11,321 nt of DNA, taken from assembly GCA_030635465.1 (NCBI GenBank), contig DAOVYU010000010.1:1-11321 (forward strand), given 5' to 3'. This document shows, piece by piece, positions 1 to 6,223 of the stretch. The DNA is from Bacteroidales bacterium (GTDB lineage: Bacteria; Bacteroidota; Bacteroidia; Bacteroidales; JAADJA01). The position numbers and the translations under genes are program-made. Within the stretch, counting starts at the first letter, position 1. Every line of letters starts with the position of its first letter. Under the pieces are notes generated by a model. The model had not been told where the DNA came from. It worked only from the letters and a program-made list of their open reading frames with translations, and did not search any database.

Positions 1-146
1 GAAAAAACCCGGTTTCCATCATCGTCCCTTGTCATAGAGTAATTGGTGCCGATGGAAAATTAGTAGGCTATGGTGGAGGATTGTGGCGAAAAAAATGGTT
101 ATTGGAACATGAACAAAAATATAAACAGCTAAGTTTGTTTGAATAA
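1..146 (+). CDS. O6-alkylguanine-DNA alkyltransferase, C-terminal part (5' end outside window)
   Basis: The reading frame enters the window with its first full codon at base 3 and stops at TAA 144-146, leaving 47 residues. It contains the suicide-enzyme signature IVPCHRVIG, with the alkyl-accepting cysteine encoded at 30-32, followed by the usual G-Y-G-G-G-L-W-R-K-x-W-L-L-E-H-E end of the family. Such proteins repair O6-methylguanine and O4-methylthymine by moving the alkyl group irreversibly to that cysteine. The end of the sequence fits a free-standing Ogt-type protein, but the same domain ends Ada proteins, so the name cannot be settled from this fragment. The next gene starts 14 bases downstream on the same strand, so the two are probably cotranscribed. 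Confidence 0.93.
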   Translation, partial: KNPVSIIVPCHRVIGADGKLVGYGGGLWRKKWLLEHEQKYKQLSLFE

Positions 147-160
147 TAAGATAGGCAGAT

Positions 161-640
161 ATGAAAAGAACAGACAAACATTTGCTGGATGAGATGAATG
201 CCAAATCCAGAATGGCTACAAGAAAAAGGGCTCATTTTACTTTCCACAAATCTGACGATGACACCTTACAGCGCATGCTCAATGCCATGCAACCAGGTAC
301 CTATCTGCGACCTCACAAACATGAAAATCCTGATAAGCGAGAGGTCTTCCTGGTTTTGACCGGAAAATTCCTGGTGGTTGAATTTAATGAAAATGGGAAT
401 ATAACTGATCATATGATCCTTGATGCAAATAGCCATCAGTATGCTGCAGAAATAGCTGAACGTATTCATCATACAGTCATTTGCCTGGCACCCGATTCAA
501 TTGCTTATGAGATAAAAGATGGCCCATATAATCCCATTGATGATAAAAATTTTGCAAGCTGGGCTCCAAAGGAAGGTGATCCGGTATGCGCTGATTTTAT
601 AGATAAAATTCTCAAAGAATTAAATATTCAGATTTCCTGA
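161..640 (+). CDS. WbuC-family cupin-fold metalloprotein
   Basis: This 159-residue protein matches the WbuC cupin family along its length. An N-terminal helical part with R-x-R-A-H-F is followed by the cupin core: RPHKHENPDKREVFLVLTG (residues 50-68), with likely metal ligands His52, His54 and Glu61, and the second cupin motif I-H-H-T-V at 102-106, with His104 the likely fourth ligand. The conserved family ending Y-E-I-K-x-G-P-Y-x-P (116-125) and F-A-S-W-A-P (131-136) is present. WbuC was named from O-antigen gene clusters, but its reaction is not established; a metal-dependent role in sugar or small-molecule chemistry is only inferred. Here it lies 14 bases after an alkyltransferase gene rather than among glycan genes. 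No signal peptide is visible, so it should be cytoplasmic. There is no clear ribosome binding site, as is usual in this phylum. Confidence 0.85.
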   Translation: MKRTDKHLLDEMNAKSRMATRKRAHFTFHKSDDDTLQRMLNAMQPGTYLRPHKHENPDKREVFLVLTGKFLVVEFNENGNITDHMILDANSHQYAAEIAERIHHTVICLAPDSIAYEIKDGPYNPIDDKNFASWAPKEGDPVCADFIDKILKELNIQIS

Positions 641-654
641 TAAAGATTTTCAAT

Positions 655-662
655 TACTTTTG
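655..662 (+). promoter_or_regulatory. Probable -7 promoter element for the hisS-hutH unit
   Basis: TACTTTTG is a perfect match to the Bacteroidota -7 consensus TAnnTTTG. It lies in the 58-base gap between the cupin gene and hisS, and would place transcription start near 668-670, about 30 bases before the hisS ATG. The -33 TTTG element is poor: the best candidate is TTTC at 633-636, with an 18-base spacer. Directly after it, 666-680 reads CACTT-TAATT-AAGTG, a 5-bp inverted repeat at the expected 5' end of the message, of unknown meaning. Confidence 0.55.
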
Positions 663-698
663 TATCACTTTAATTAAGTGCATTCTAAGAATTTAAAA

Positions 699-2081
699 AT
701 GGCTCAGAAACCTTCAATACCGAAAGGAACACGCGATTTTTCTCCAACTGAAATGACCCGGAGAAATTACATTTTTGATACAATCAAATCTGTTTTTAAA
801 ACATATGGGTACCAACCCATAGAAACACCCGCCATGGAAAATTTATCTACTTTAATGGGTAAATCTGGTGCTGAAGGGGATAAACTCTTGTTTAAAATTT
901 TAAATTCAGGTGATTTTTTGAATAAAATCCCAGACTCGATTACTATCGGGACGAAATTCCAAAATGCTTCAGTTACTGAATTTACAGGTTTTATTTCTGA
1001 AAAAGGATTACGTTATGACCTGACGGTTCCTTTTGCCCGTTATGTAGTCCAACATAGAAATGAAATTACTTTTCCTTTTAAACGCTATCAAATTCAACCT
1101 GTTTGGAGAGCAGATAAACCCCAGAGAGGAAGGTACCGTGAATTTTTCCAGTGTGATGTGGATGTGATAGGAAGCAAATCCCTTTTAAATGAAGTTGAGT
1201 TGGTCCAAATAATTGATAAGGTTTTTAGCGAATTAAAAATCAATAATATTATCAAAATTAATAATCGAAAGGTATTATTAGGTATAGCTGAGTATATTGG
1301 TGAAACGGAAAAATTCACTGAAATCACCATTGCTATTGATAAACTGGATAAAATAGGCATTGATAAAGTAAAAGAAGAGCTTTCTGCAAATGGTATTGCT
1401 TCTGAAGCCATTGAAAAGCTTGAAAAGACATTGAATTTTCAGGGGAATGTGAACCAGAAAATAGATTTTTTGAAAAGTATTCTAGAAAATTCATCAGCTG
1501 GAAGTGAAGGTATTCAGGAAGTGAGTGAAGTTTTTGATACATTAGAGGATTTGGAACTAAATTCAGAAATTGAATTTGACTTAACTCTTGCCAGAGGATT
1601 GAATTATTATACCGGGGCTATTTTTGAGGTTATTGCTAAGAATGTCAAAATAGGAAGCATTTGTGGTGGAGGTAGATATGATGACTTAACAGGAATATTT
1701 GGGCTGCCGGATGTATCTGGAGTTGGAGTTTCATTTGGAGCAGACCGTGTTTATGATGTAATGCTGGAACAAAATCTGTTTCCTGCTACCACTCAAAATA
1801 CAACACAGGTAATGTTTGTTAATTTTGGAGAAAAGGAACAGAAACATTGTATCTCATTGGTTAATAAACTGAGGAAAGCTGGAATTAATACAGAATTATT
1901 TCCTGATTCAGCTAAGATGAAAAAGCAAATGAATTATGCCAATAATAACAATATCCCATTTGTGGTTCTCATTGGTGAAAATGAAATGACACAGGGAACA
2001 CTTACCGTAAAAGATATGGAAGCAGGAAAGCAGAATTCATATCAAAATTTGGATGATTTTATCGCACAATTAAAATCTTAA
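699..2081 (+). CDS. hisS: Histidine--tRNA ligase (histidyl-tRNA synthetase)
   Basis: This class II aminoacyl-tRNA synthetase attaches histidine to tRNA-His in the cytoplasm. I chose ATG 699 (460 residues) because the family begins M-A-Q-K-P-S-I-P-K-G-T-R-D-F-S-P in Bacteroidales; an in-frame GTG at 678 would add seven unconserved residues. Visible signatures include RYDLTVPFARY from residue 105; motif 2 with RYREFFQCD at 145-153; the histidine-binding loop LTLARGLNYYTGA at 295-307; GGGRYDD at 323-329; and motif 3 GVSFGADR. The C-terminal anticodon-binding domain follows from about residue 370, including FPDSAKMKKQMNYAN. Length is normal for the Bacteroidota form. A perfect TACTTTTG promoter element lies about 40 bases upstream. 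The hutH start codon follows after only 4 bases, so the two are almost certainly on one transcript. Confidence 0.97.
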   Translation: MAQKPSIPKGTRDFSPTEMTRRNYIFDTIKSVFKTYGYQPIETPAMENLSTLMGKSGAEGDKLLFKILNSGDFLNKIPDSITIGTKFQNASVTEFTGFISEKGLRYDLTVPFARYVVQHRNEITFPFKRYQIQPVWRADKPQRGRYREFFQCDVDVIGSKSLLNEVELVQIIDKVFSELKINNIIKINNRKVLLGIAEYIGETEKFTEITIAIDKLDKIGIDKVKEELSANGIASEAIEKLEKTLNFQGNVNQKIDFLKSILENSSAGSEGIQEVSEVFDTLEDLELNSEIEFDLTLARGLNYYTGAIFEVIAKNVKIGSICGGGRYDDLTGIFGLPDVSGVGVSFGADRVYDVMLEQNLFPATTQNTTQVMFVNFGEKEQKHCISLVNKLRKAGINTELFPDSAKMKKQMNYANNNNIPFVVLIGENEMTQGTLTVKDMEAGKQNSYQNLDDFIAQLKS

Positions 2082-2085
2082 TACA

Positions 2086-3609
2086 ATGTCAACTCACTTT
2101 ATTAGCTCAGAATTACTCAATTTTGAGGATATCGATCAAATCATCAAACAAGAGAAAAAACTTGAACTTTCTGACGAATCTAAACAAAATATTGTAAAGT
2201 GCAGGAACTATCTTGACCAGAAAATGGAATCCCAAACCGAGCCAATATATGGTATCAATACAGGTTTTGGAGCGTTATACAATCATACTATTTCAAAAGA
2301 AGACTTAAGTGCTCTACAGAAAAACCTTGTAATGTCACATGCCTGTGGTATAGGAGATGAGGTCCCTCAGGGAATCGTAAAACTGATGCTTTTATTAAAA
2401 GTCCAATCATTATCATATGGACATTCAGGAGTTCAGGTGGAAACCGTTCAGCGGTTAATTGACTTTTATAACCATGATGTCATTCCGGTTGTTTACCAGC
2501 TTGGCTCACTGGGGGCTTCTGGCGATCTTGCTCCTTTGGCACATTTATCACTGCCACTTTTGGGATTAGGAGAGGTATACTACAAAGGAAAAAAAATGCA
2601 GTCTGTTTCGGTTCTCAAAGAATTGAATTGGGAACCCATCGAGTTAAAGTCAAAAGCAGGTTTAGCATTATTAAATGGGACTCAATTTATGAGTGCTTAC
2701 GGTGTCTATAATTGCCTGAGAGTTTTTAAATTATCACGCCTGGCAGACATAATTGGAGCCATTTCACTGGAGGCATTTGATGGCCGGATTGAGCCTTTTC
2801 ATAAGTTAATCCAGGTAGTTCGTCCGCATAAGGGACAGATAAAAACTGCTGCAAGAATTAATCATATTCTGGAAGGCAGTGAAATTATCAATCAATATAA
2901 GGAGCATGTTCAGGATCCCTATTCATTTCGGTGTATTCCGCAGGTGCATGGGGCTTCCAAAGATTCCATCAATTATGTGGCCTATGTTTTCAGGAAAGAA
3001 ATAAATTCAGTAACAGATAATCCCACCATTTTTCCTGATGAAGATTTGATTATTTCGGCAGGGAATTTTCATGGTCAACCTCTGGCATTAGCACTTGATA
3101 ATTTAAGCATTGCAATGGCAGAACTGGGAAATATTTCCGAAAGAAGAACCTATCAATTATTGTCAGGTGCAAGAAAACTACCACCATTTTTGGTCGCTAA
3201 TCCTGGTCTGAACTCTGGATTTATGATTCCCCAATATACGGCGGCTTCAATTGTGAACCAAAATAAATACTTGTGTACACCTTCATCCATTGATTCTATT
3301 GAGTCATCAAAAGGGCAGGAAGATCATGTAAGTATGGGGGCAAACTCAGCCACCAAATCTTATAAGGTAATGGAAAACCTGGAACGTATCCTGGCAATAG
3401 AATTATTCAATGCTACCCAGGCCCTGGAATTCAGAAGACCTTTGAAGTCATCTCCTTTCCTGGAAGAATTTATTCGGGGATACAGAAAAAAAGTTTCCTT
3501 TATTGATGAAGATCAGATCATGTATAAACATATTCAATCATCCATTGAGTACTTACAGGAAGTTAAACTGGTACTGCCTCACGAAGATCCGGATAAGTAT
3601 CAATTATAA
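2086..3609 (+). CDS. hutH: Histidine ammonia-lyase (histidase)
   Basis: HutH removes ammonia from L-histidine to give trans-urocanate, the first step of histidine breakdown. The 507-residue protein has the Ala144-Ser145-Gly146 triad that cyclises into the MIO cofactor, in GSLGASGDLAPLAH. All substrate-site residues known from the Pseudomonas putida enzyme have equivalents: Tyr55 (YGINTGFG), Ser84-His85 (the S-H pair found in histidases), Asn197 (LLNGTQ), Gln276, Tyr279 and Arg282 (VQDPYSFRCIPQ), Phe328 (GNFHG), and Glu412 followed by Asp-His (GQEDHVSMG). Tyrosine lyases of Bacteroidota also carry an S-H pair, but they have Gln where this protein has Glu412, so histidine is favoured. The gene starts 4 bases after hisS. 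Urocanase, imidazolonepropionase and formimidoyltransferase genes are absent from the window, so the pathway is either split or elsewhere. Confidence 0.9.
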   Translation: MSTHFISSELLNFEDIDQIIKQEKKLELSDESKQNIVKCRNYLDQKMESQTEPIYGINTGFGALYNHTISKEDLSALQKNLVMSHACGIGDEVPQGIVKLMLLLKVQSLSYGHSGVQVETVQRLIDFYNHDVIPVVYQLGSLGASGDLAPLAHLSLPLLGLGEVYYKGKKMQSVSVLKELNWEPIELKSKAGLALLNGTQFMSAYGVYNCLRVFKLSRLADIIGAISLEAFDGRIEPFHKLIQVVRPHKGQIKTAARINHILEGSEIINQYKEHVQDPYSFRCIPQVHGASKDSINYVAYVFRKEINSVTDNPTIFPDEDLIISAGNFHGQPLALALDNLSIAMAELGNISERRTYQLLSGARKLPPFLVANPGLNSGFMIPQYTAASIVNQNKYLCTPSSIDSIESSKGQEDHVSMGANSATKSYKVMENLERILAIELFNATQALEFRRPLKSSPFLEEFIRGYRKKVSFIDEDQIMYKHIQSSIEYLQEVKLVLPHEDPDKYQL

Positions 3610-3624
3610 ATTGGAATTAATTTT

Positions 3625-3651
3625 TTAACCCTGAATTAAAGTCAGGGTTAA
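3625..3651 (+). terminator. Perfect 10-bp hairpin between convergent genes, probable bidirectional terminator
   Basis: TTAACCCTGA (3625-3634) and TCAGGGTTAA (3642-3651) are exact inverse complements around the loop ATTAAAG. The hairpin sits in the 52-base gap between the ends of hutH (plus) and the thioredoxin-like gene (minus), where a shared terminator is expected. A run of T lies before the stem on the plus strand, not after it, so the U-tract of a textbook intrinsic terminator is missing in both directions. Position and stem quality support the call more than the tail does. Confidence 0.6.
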
Positions 3652-3661
3652 CGATATCAGT

Positions 3662-3991
3662 TTATTCGAAAATCAGATCATAATATCGCTGAATCGCTTG
3701 CTCCAATTCACTTATTGAAACATATTTACTAAATCGTCTGAACTCTTTTCCCTCAAAAAAGATAAGTATAGTAGGATTGGCAAATACATTATATTGAGCA
3801 GGAATTTCAGGATGATTTTTTGAATTCACCCAAACCAATTTCATTTTTTGGAAAGTACTTTTGACAAGGCCTTCTACTTTTGGCCGTAAACTGATACATG
3901 GTGGGCAATCATCATTGTAAAAATAAATAATGACAGCCGTTTCATGCAGAACAATCTGAACTAATTCATCTAGATTGGAGATGTTATTCAT
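3662..3991 (-). CDS. Thioredoxin-like protein with CPPC active site
   Basis: The 109-residue minus-strand protein has a thioredoxin fold: an N-terminal helix, a core strand VIIYFYNDD, the redox motif Cys29-Pro-Pro-Cys32, a second strand KLVWVNS, then FANPTILIFFEGK with the cis-proline Pro73 and a C-terminal helix. It probably reduces or exchanges cytoplasmic disulfides, since no signal peptide is visible. The active site differs from classical thioredoxin (W-C-G-P-C): the tryptophan is replaced by Asp and the first middle residue by Pro, so redox potential and partners may differ. I prefer ATG at 3989-3991; an in-frame GTG at 4013-4015 would add eight residues. The gene is convergent with hutH and divergent from the second lyase gene, so it is its own transcription unit. 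Its partner protein cannot be told from the context. Confidence 0.85.
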   Translation of the reverse strand: MNNISNLDELVQIVLHETAVIIYFYNDDCPPCISLRPKVEGLVKSTFQKMKLVWVNSKNHPEIPAQYNVFANPTILIFFEGKEFRRFSKYVSISELEQAIQRYYDLIFE

Positions 3992-4037
3992 AAAATTCTT
4001 TGTTAAGGATATCACAAATAAATATCCTGCTTAGGTA

Positions 4038-4069
4038 AAAATTTATACTTTTACCGTACAATTTTCAAA
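4038..4069 (-). promoter_or_regulatory. Candidate promoter of the thioredoxin-like gene
   Basis: On the minus strand TTTG (4069-4066) is followed after 20 bases by TAAATTTT (4045-4038), matching TAnnTTTG at seven of eight positions. This is the normal arrangement of -33 and -7 elements in Bacteroidota. Transcription would start near 4031, about 40 bases before the preferred ATG. The surrounding DNA is AT-rich, so a chance match is possible. Confidence 0.4.
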
Positions 4070-4090
4070 GGTATGATTAATTGGCATTTA

Positions 4091-4107
4091 AAATTTAAAA
4101 TTAAAAT
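4091..4107 (+). repeat. 17-base direct repeat, copy 1
   Basis: AAATTTAAAATTAAAAT occurs here and again at 4217-4233, with 109 bases between the copies. This upstream copy is followed by C, reading ATC where the second copy reads ATG. The sequence is low-complexity AT, so the match may be partly chance. Confidence 0.5.
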
Positions 4108-4144
4108 CAATCGCACCGCACTCTATTAGGTAGATGCCTTTTCT

Positions 4145-4162
4145 CCTGCACCTTTATGCAGG
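4145..4162 (+). other. Small GC-rich hairpin in the leader of the second lyase gene
   Basis: CCTGCA (4145-4150) and TGCAGG (4157-4162) form a perfect 6-bp stem with the loop CCTTTA. It stands out as the GC-rich island (about 4111-4165) of an otherwise very AT-rich 216-base gap between the divergent thioredoxin-like and lyase genes. It is followed by CGC and an A-run, not a T-run, so it is not an intrinsic terminator on either strand. It could be part of a structured 5' leader or an operator. Confidence 0.4.
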
Positions 4163-4216
4163 CGCAAAAATAAAATCAATTTCCAATAGGTATTAAACCT
4201 AAAATTTCATATTCTT

Positions 4217-4233
4217 AAATTTAAAATTAAAAT
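4217..4233 (+). repeat. 17-base direct repeat, copy 2, at the translation start
   Basis: This is the second copy of AAATTTAAAATTAAAAT (first at 4091-4107). It ends on the first two bases of the ATG of the lyase gene, so it forms that gene's whole ribosome-binding region. An A-rich stretch ahead of the start codon is common in Bacteroidota, where translation start depends little on Shine-Dalgarno pairing. Confidence 0.5.
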
Positions 4234-5755
4234 GACATATATAATTAAAGGTGCAGGATTAACCATAGAAGATGTTGTTAATGTTGCCCGACATAACGAA
4301 AAAGTAGAGCTTCATCCAGACGCATTGGAACGCATGAAAAAATGCCGTGCTATGGTAGAGAAAAAAATTGAAGCCAAAGAGATCATGTATGGCGTAAATA
4401 CAGGTATAGGTGAGTTCTCAGAGGTGGTACTGAATGATGATCAGGTAAAAGAATTTCAAAAATATTTAATTTACAATCATGCTGCCGGAATCGGAGACCC
4501 GATGCCAATTGAATGGGTGAGAGGAGCCATGCTGGGCAGGATCAATGTGCATGCACATGGAAATTCAGGTGTTAGGCCAGAAATTACCCAGACCCTGATA
4601 GCAATGTTAAATAAAGGAGTAACACCCTGGGTATGTAAAAAAGGTTCAGTTGGAGCTAGCGGTGATTTGGCACCCATGTCGCAGATTGCACTCTTAATGA
4701 TGGGAGAGGGCAAAGCGTATTACAAAGACAAGTTGTATGAAGGAAAAGAAGCCATGGAGAAAGCTGGCATTGAAATACCGGGTTTAAAGGCCAGGGATGG
4801 ATTAGCCACGATCAATGGTTCGAATGTACTTACTGCCATGAGTGCCATATTCTTATACGATGCCAATCGATGGTTGAAACAAGCTGAAATAGCTGCAGCA
4901 ATGTCGCTTGAAGCACTTAAAGCAAATATGAAACCCTATTCTTCTAAGCTGCATGAAGTACGTGGATTTAATGGAGCTATCAGAAGTGCCAATGCCATTA
5001 ATAAAATGGTTGATGGCGGCGATCTAAAGGAAGAAAGAGTCTCGCATAAAGTTCAGGATGCTTATTCGATGCGTTCCACTCCACAGGTTGTTGGTGCAGC
5101 TCATGATGCTCTGGCATATGCCCGTTCACAGGTAGAAATTGAACTAAATGGAGTGGGCGATAATCCAATATTTTTCCCTGATGAAGATCTGCAAATCTCC
5201 GGAGCAAACTTTCAGGGAACACCAGTAGCGGTACCAATGGATATGGCCGGTGCAGTTATTACCATGGTTTGTGTAATGTCGGAACGAAGAATGAATCGCT
5301 TGAATAATCCTGCCTTAAGCGTTGGATTGCCTGCCTTCCTGACTAAGGGTGCTGGAATGTTTTCTGGTTTGATGTTAAGCCAGTATACAGCAGATATGCA
5401 AATTGTGGAACAAAGGATATTATCTGCTCCAGCTTTTATTCAATCAATACCTGCTGCTGCTGACCAGGAAGACTTTGTGTCAATGGGAATGAATACTGCG
5501 CTAAAAAATTTCCAGATACTGGATAATGCCTATGGTATTTTAGGTATAGAAACGATGGCTGCCGCTCAGGCACTTGATTTCCGTGAATATAGTTTTGGCA
5601 AAGGTGTTACAAAGGCTAAAGAAATTGTACGAAAATATGTGGAGTTTCTGGATATTGACCGACCTTTGTACAACGACCATAATAATATGAAAGATTTGAT
5701 TGAATCGTGTGAAGTGTTGGAAGAGGTTGAAAAATTGATTGGAAGCCTTGAATAG
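4232..5755 (+). CDS. MIO-dependent aromatic amino acid ammonia-lyase family protein, substrate uncertain
   Basis: This 507-residue protein belongs to the histidine/phenylalanine/tyrosine ammonia-lyase family. The MIO triad is Ala142-Ser143-Gly144 in SVGASGDLAP. Most positions used for catalysis in histidase are kept: Tyr53, His83, Asn195, Gln275, Tyr278, Arg281, Phe327 and Glu413. Several neighbouring positions differ from both hutH at 2086 and typical histidases: Asn82 replaces the Ser of the selectivity pair, NFH becomes NFQ (Gln328), QEDH becomes QEDF (Phe415), and QDPYSxRC becomes QDAYSMRS. Retained Glu413 argues for a polar or basic substrate rather than tyrosine, but an aminomutase or a lyase for another amino acid cannot be excluded. 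The protein is too divergent from hutH to be a recent duplicate. Two paralogous membrane protein genes follow after 21 and 12 bases, suggesting an operon. Automated annotation would likely call it histidine ammonia-lyase. Confidence 0.88.
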   Translation: MTYIIKGAGLTIEDVVNVARHNEKVELHPDALERMKKCRAMVEKKIEAKEIMYGVNTGIGEFSEVVLNDDQVKEFQKYLIYNHAAGIGDPMPIEWVRGAMLGRINVHAHGNSGVRPEITQTLIAMLNKGVTPWVCKKGSVGASGDLAPMSQIALLMMGEGKAYYKDKLYEGKEAMEKAGIEIPGLKARDGLATINGSNVLTAMSAIFLYDANRWLKQAEIAAAMSLEALKANMKPYSSKLHEVRGFNGAIRSANAINKMVDGGDLKEERVSHKVQDAYSMRSTPQVVGAAHDALAYARSQVEIELNGVGDNPIFFPDEDLQISGANFQGTPVAVPMDMAGAVITMVCVMSERRMNRLNNPALSVGLPAFLTKGAGMFSGLMLSQYTADMQIVEQRILSAPAFIQSIPAAADQEDFVSMGMNTALKNFQILDNAYGILGIETMAAAQALDFREYSFGKGVTKAKEIVRKYVEFLDIDRPLYNDHNNMKDLIESCEVLEEVEKLIGSLE

Positions 5756-5776
5756 AAATTAAATTAGGGTATATAA

Positions 5777-6211
5777 ATGAATTTAGAAAATATTAATCCC
5801 CCCCAAACGGAACCTTTTAAAAGATCCGATCTGCTTACTATATTATGTATTCTTACATTTATAGGAAGTGGTTTGGCTTCGTTTTCAAATCTGTTTATAT
5901 ACCTTTCATATGAAGAAATGCTCACAATTATTGAAGATTATAAAGTTGAAATCCCTGGATTTGAAATGATGATGTCGGGTGGTAAGAGATTTTTTATTAC
6001 TGGATTTATCTTATATACGTTCTCCTGGGTAGGTGCACTACAAATGTGGAAATTAAAAAAGATCGGCTTTCATTTATATACGGGAGCGCAAATTTTTATT
6101 TTACTGCTGCCGGTTATTTTAATTCCATCTTACCCCTTTTCTGCTTTTAGTTTATTGTTTACAGGGGTTTTTATTGCTGGTTATGCATTGAATTTAAAAT
6201 TTATGAAATAA
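5777..6211 (+). CDS. Small four-helix membrane protein, first of a tandem paralogous pair
   Basis: I do not recognise a named family. The 144 residues start with a short soluble stretch, then hydrophobic segments at about 19-43, 72-92, 100-118 and 119-140. Between helices 2 and 3 is a basic loop with GALQMWKLKKIGFHLY (86-101), followed by ILLLPVI. The same pattern recurs in the next gene (G-A-x-x-x-W-K-L-K-x-x-G-F-x-x-Y), and the first helix of both begins K-R-x-x-x-L-x-I-L-C. The two are thus clear paralogues. It is 21 bases after the lyase gene and 12 before its paralogue, so all three are probably cotranscribed. There is no signal peptide or enzymatic motif. A role in transport or as a membrane anchor is only a guess from context. 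Confidence 0.75.
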   Translation: MNLENINPPQTEPFKRSDLLTILCILTFIGSGLASFSNLFIYLSYEEMLTIIEDYKVEIPGFEMMMSGGKRFFITGFILYTFSWVGALQMWKLKKIGFHLYTGAQIFILLLPVILIPSYPFSAFSLLFTGVFIAGYALNLKFMK

Positions 6212-6223
6212 CAGAGAGTTACA

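Noticed and set aside
678..698. GTG 678 as the hisS start
   Set aside because: The added residues are not conserved, while ATG 699 gives the family's normal N-terminus and clears the inverted repeat at 666-680.
1094..1411. 105-codon minus-strand open frame inside hisS
   Set aside because: It lies wholly within the conserved hisS frame, and its translation resembles no protein. It is an antisense shadow.
4477..5237. Two minus-strand open frames (78 and 79 codons) inside the second lyase gene
   Set aside because: Both are fully covered by the conserved lyase frame on the plus strand and have no motif of their own.
2086..5755. The two lyase genes as a recent tandem duplication
   Set aside because: They share length and catalytic motifs, but the rest of the proteins differ strongly, including N-termini and pocket residues, and an opposite-strand gene lies between them.
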